DNA of 64,000 bases, taken from positions 1,302,001 to 1,366,000 of the forward strand of contig NZ_JACBZO010000001.1 of the NCBI RefSeq assembly GCF_013409005.1. The letters are read 5' to 3'. Positions 64,000 to 64,000 of the stretch are shown piece by piece; position 1 is the stretch's first letter, and each line of letters opens with the position of its first letter. This stretch comes from Demequina lutea. Lineage in GTDB: Bacteria > Actinomycetota > Actinomycetes > Actinomycetales > Demequinaceae. The notes under the pieces are model-generated. The model did no database searches, was not told where the DNA came from, and saw nothing but the letters and a program-made list of their open reading frames with translations. Position numbers and translations under genes: made by a program.

Positions 64000-64000
64000 T

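Overview
The window is GC-rich, densely coded DNA from an actinobacterium, most likely Micrococcales. The evidence is the GlnA1/GlnA2/GlnE set, an actinobacterial cytochrome oxidase set (lipoprotein CtaC, CtaD, subunit IV), LipB-LipA beside a DUF4191 protein, a DUF3043 protein, polyphosphate glucokinase, and many leaderless promoters. From memory, gene order from qcrB/ctaF through erpA, pepA, sucB, lipB, lipA, glnA, glnE, glnA2 and panB resembles the Mycobacterium tuberculosis Rv2196-Rv2225 region, with inserted blocks. No rRNA, tRNA, CRISPR array or recognisable insertion sequence was found.

Layout. 1-4.9 kb: a sugar ABC importer (binding protein truncated by the window edge, two permeases) and a cytoplasmic GH31 glycosidase. 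5.0-12.4 kb: a PadR regulator with a perfect palindrome over its promoter, a divergent PRPP synthetase paralogue, an acyl-CoA synthetase, the map-ppgK pair, an epimerase and panB. 12.4-18.7 kb: an intergenic repeat cluster, NAD synthetase, glnA2, glnE and a membrane protein. 19.6-23.2 kb: a GH13 alpha-glucosidase and a LacI regulator separated by a low-GC DUF998 gene, probably acquired. 23.4-28.3 kb: glnA1 behind a four-half-site GlnR-type box, a HAD phosphatase, DUF4191, lipA and lipB. 28.3-39.1 kb: an MmpL transporter, a pseudokinase-like receptor protein with pentapeptide repeats, a TIGR01777 epimerase, sucB, lpdA, pepA and pyrD. 39.2-42.9 kb: a LysR regulator and the complete AmmeMemoRadiSam triad (amrB-amrA-amrS), preceded by a possible leader ORF. 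42.9-51.8 kb: aldo/keto reductase, DUF3043, nadA, a glycerate-kinase-like gene, erpA, a TusA-like protein coupled to a NifS-like protein that lacks the PLP lysine, then ctaC-ctaD-ctaF. 51.8-58.9 kb: quinone reductase, acetyltransferase, an ECF sigma factor coupled to a membrane protein with an FN3-like ectodomain, and a UvrA-like ABC ATPase. 58.9-61.6 kb: a gene-poor, repeat-rich accessory stretch. 61.6-64 kb: sodA and qcrB.

How the genes connect. GlnA1 carries the adenylylation tyrosine that GlnE would modify, whereas the adjacent GlnA2 has tryptophan there. LipB and LipA make the lipoyl groups carried by SucB and reoxidised by Lpd. ErpA and the NifS/TusA pair suggest Fe-S or sulfur metabolism next to the Fe-S enzyme NadA and the oxidase. 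QcrB and CtaC/D/F belong to the bc1-aa3 respiratory chain.

The least explained items are the NifS-like protein with Asp in place of the PLP lysine, a dispersed repeat (core GTCGGCGCTGGTGACCACT) including two 101-bp copies differing at two positions, the pseudokinase with GTVEH repeats, the sigma/FN3 module, and a five-codon leaderless upstream ORF overlapping the lacI start.
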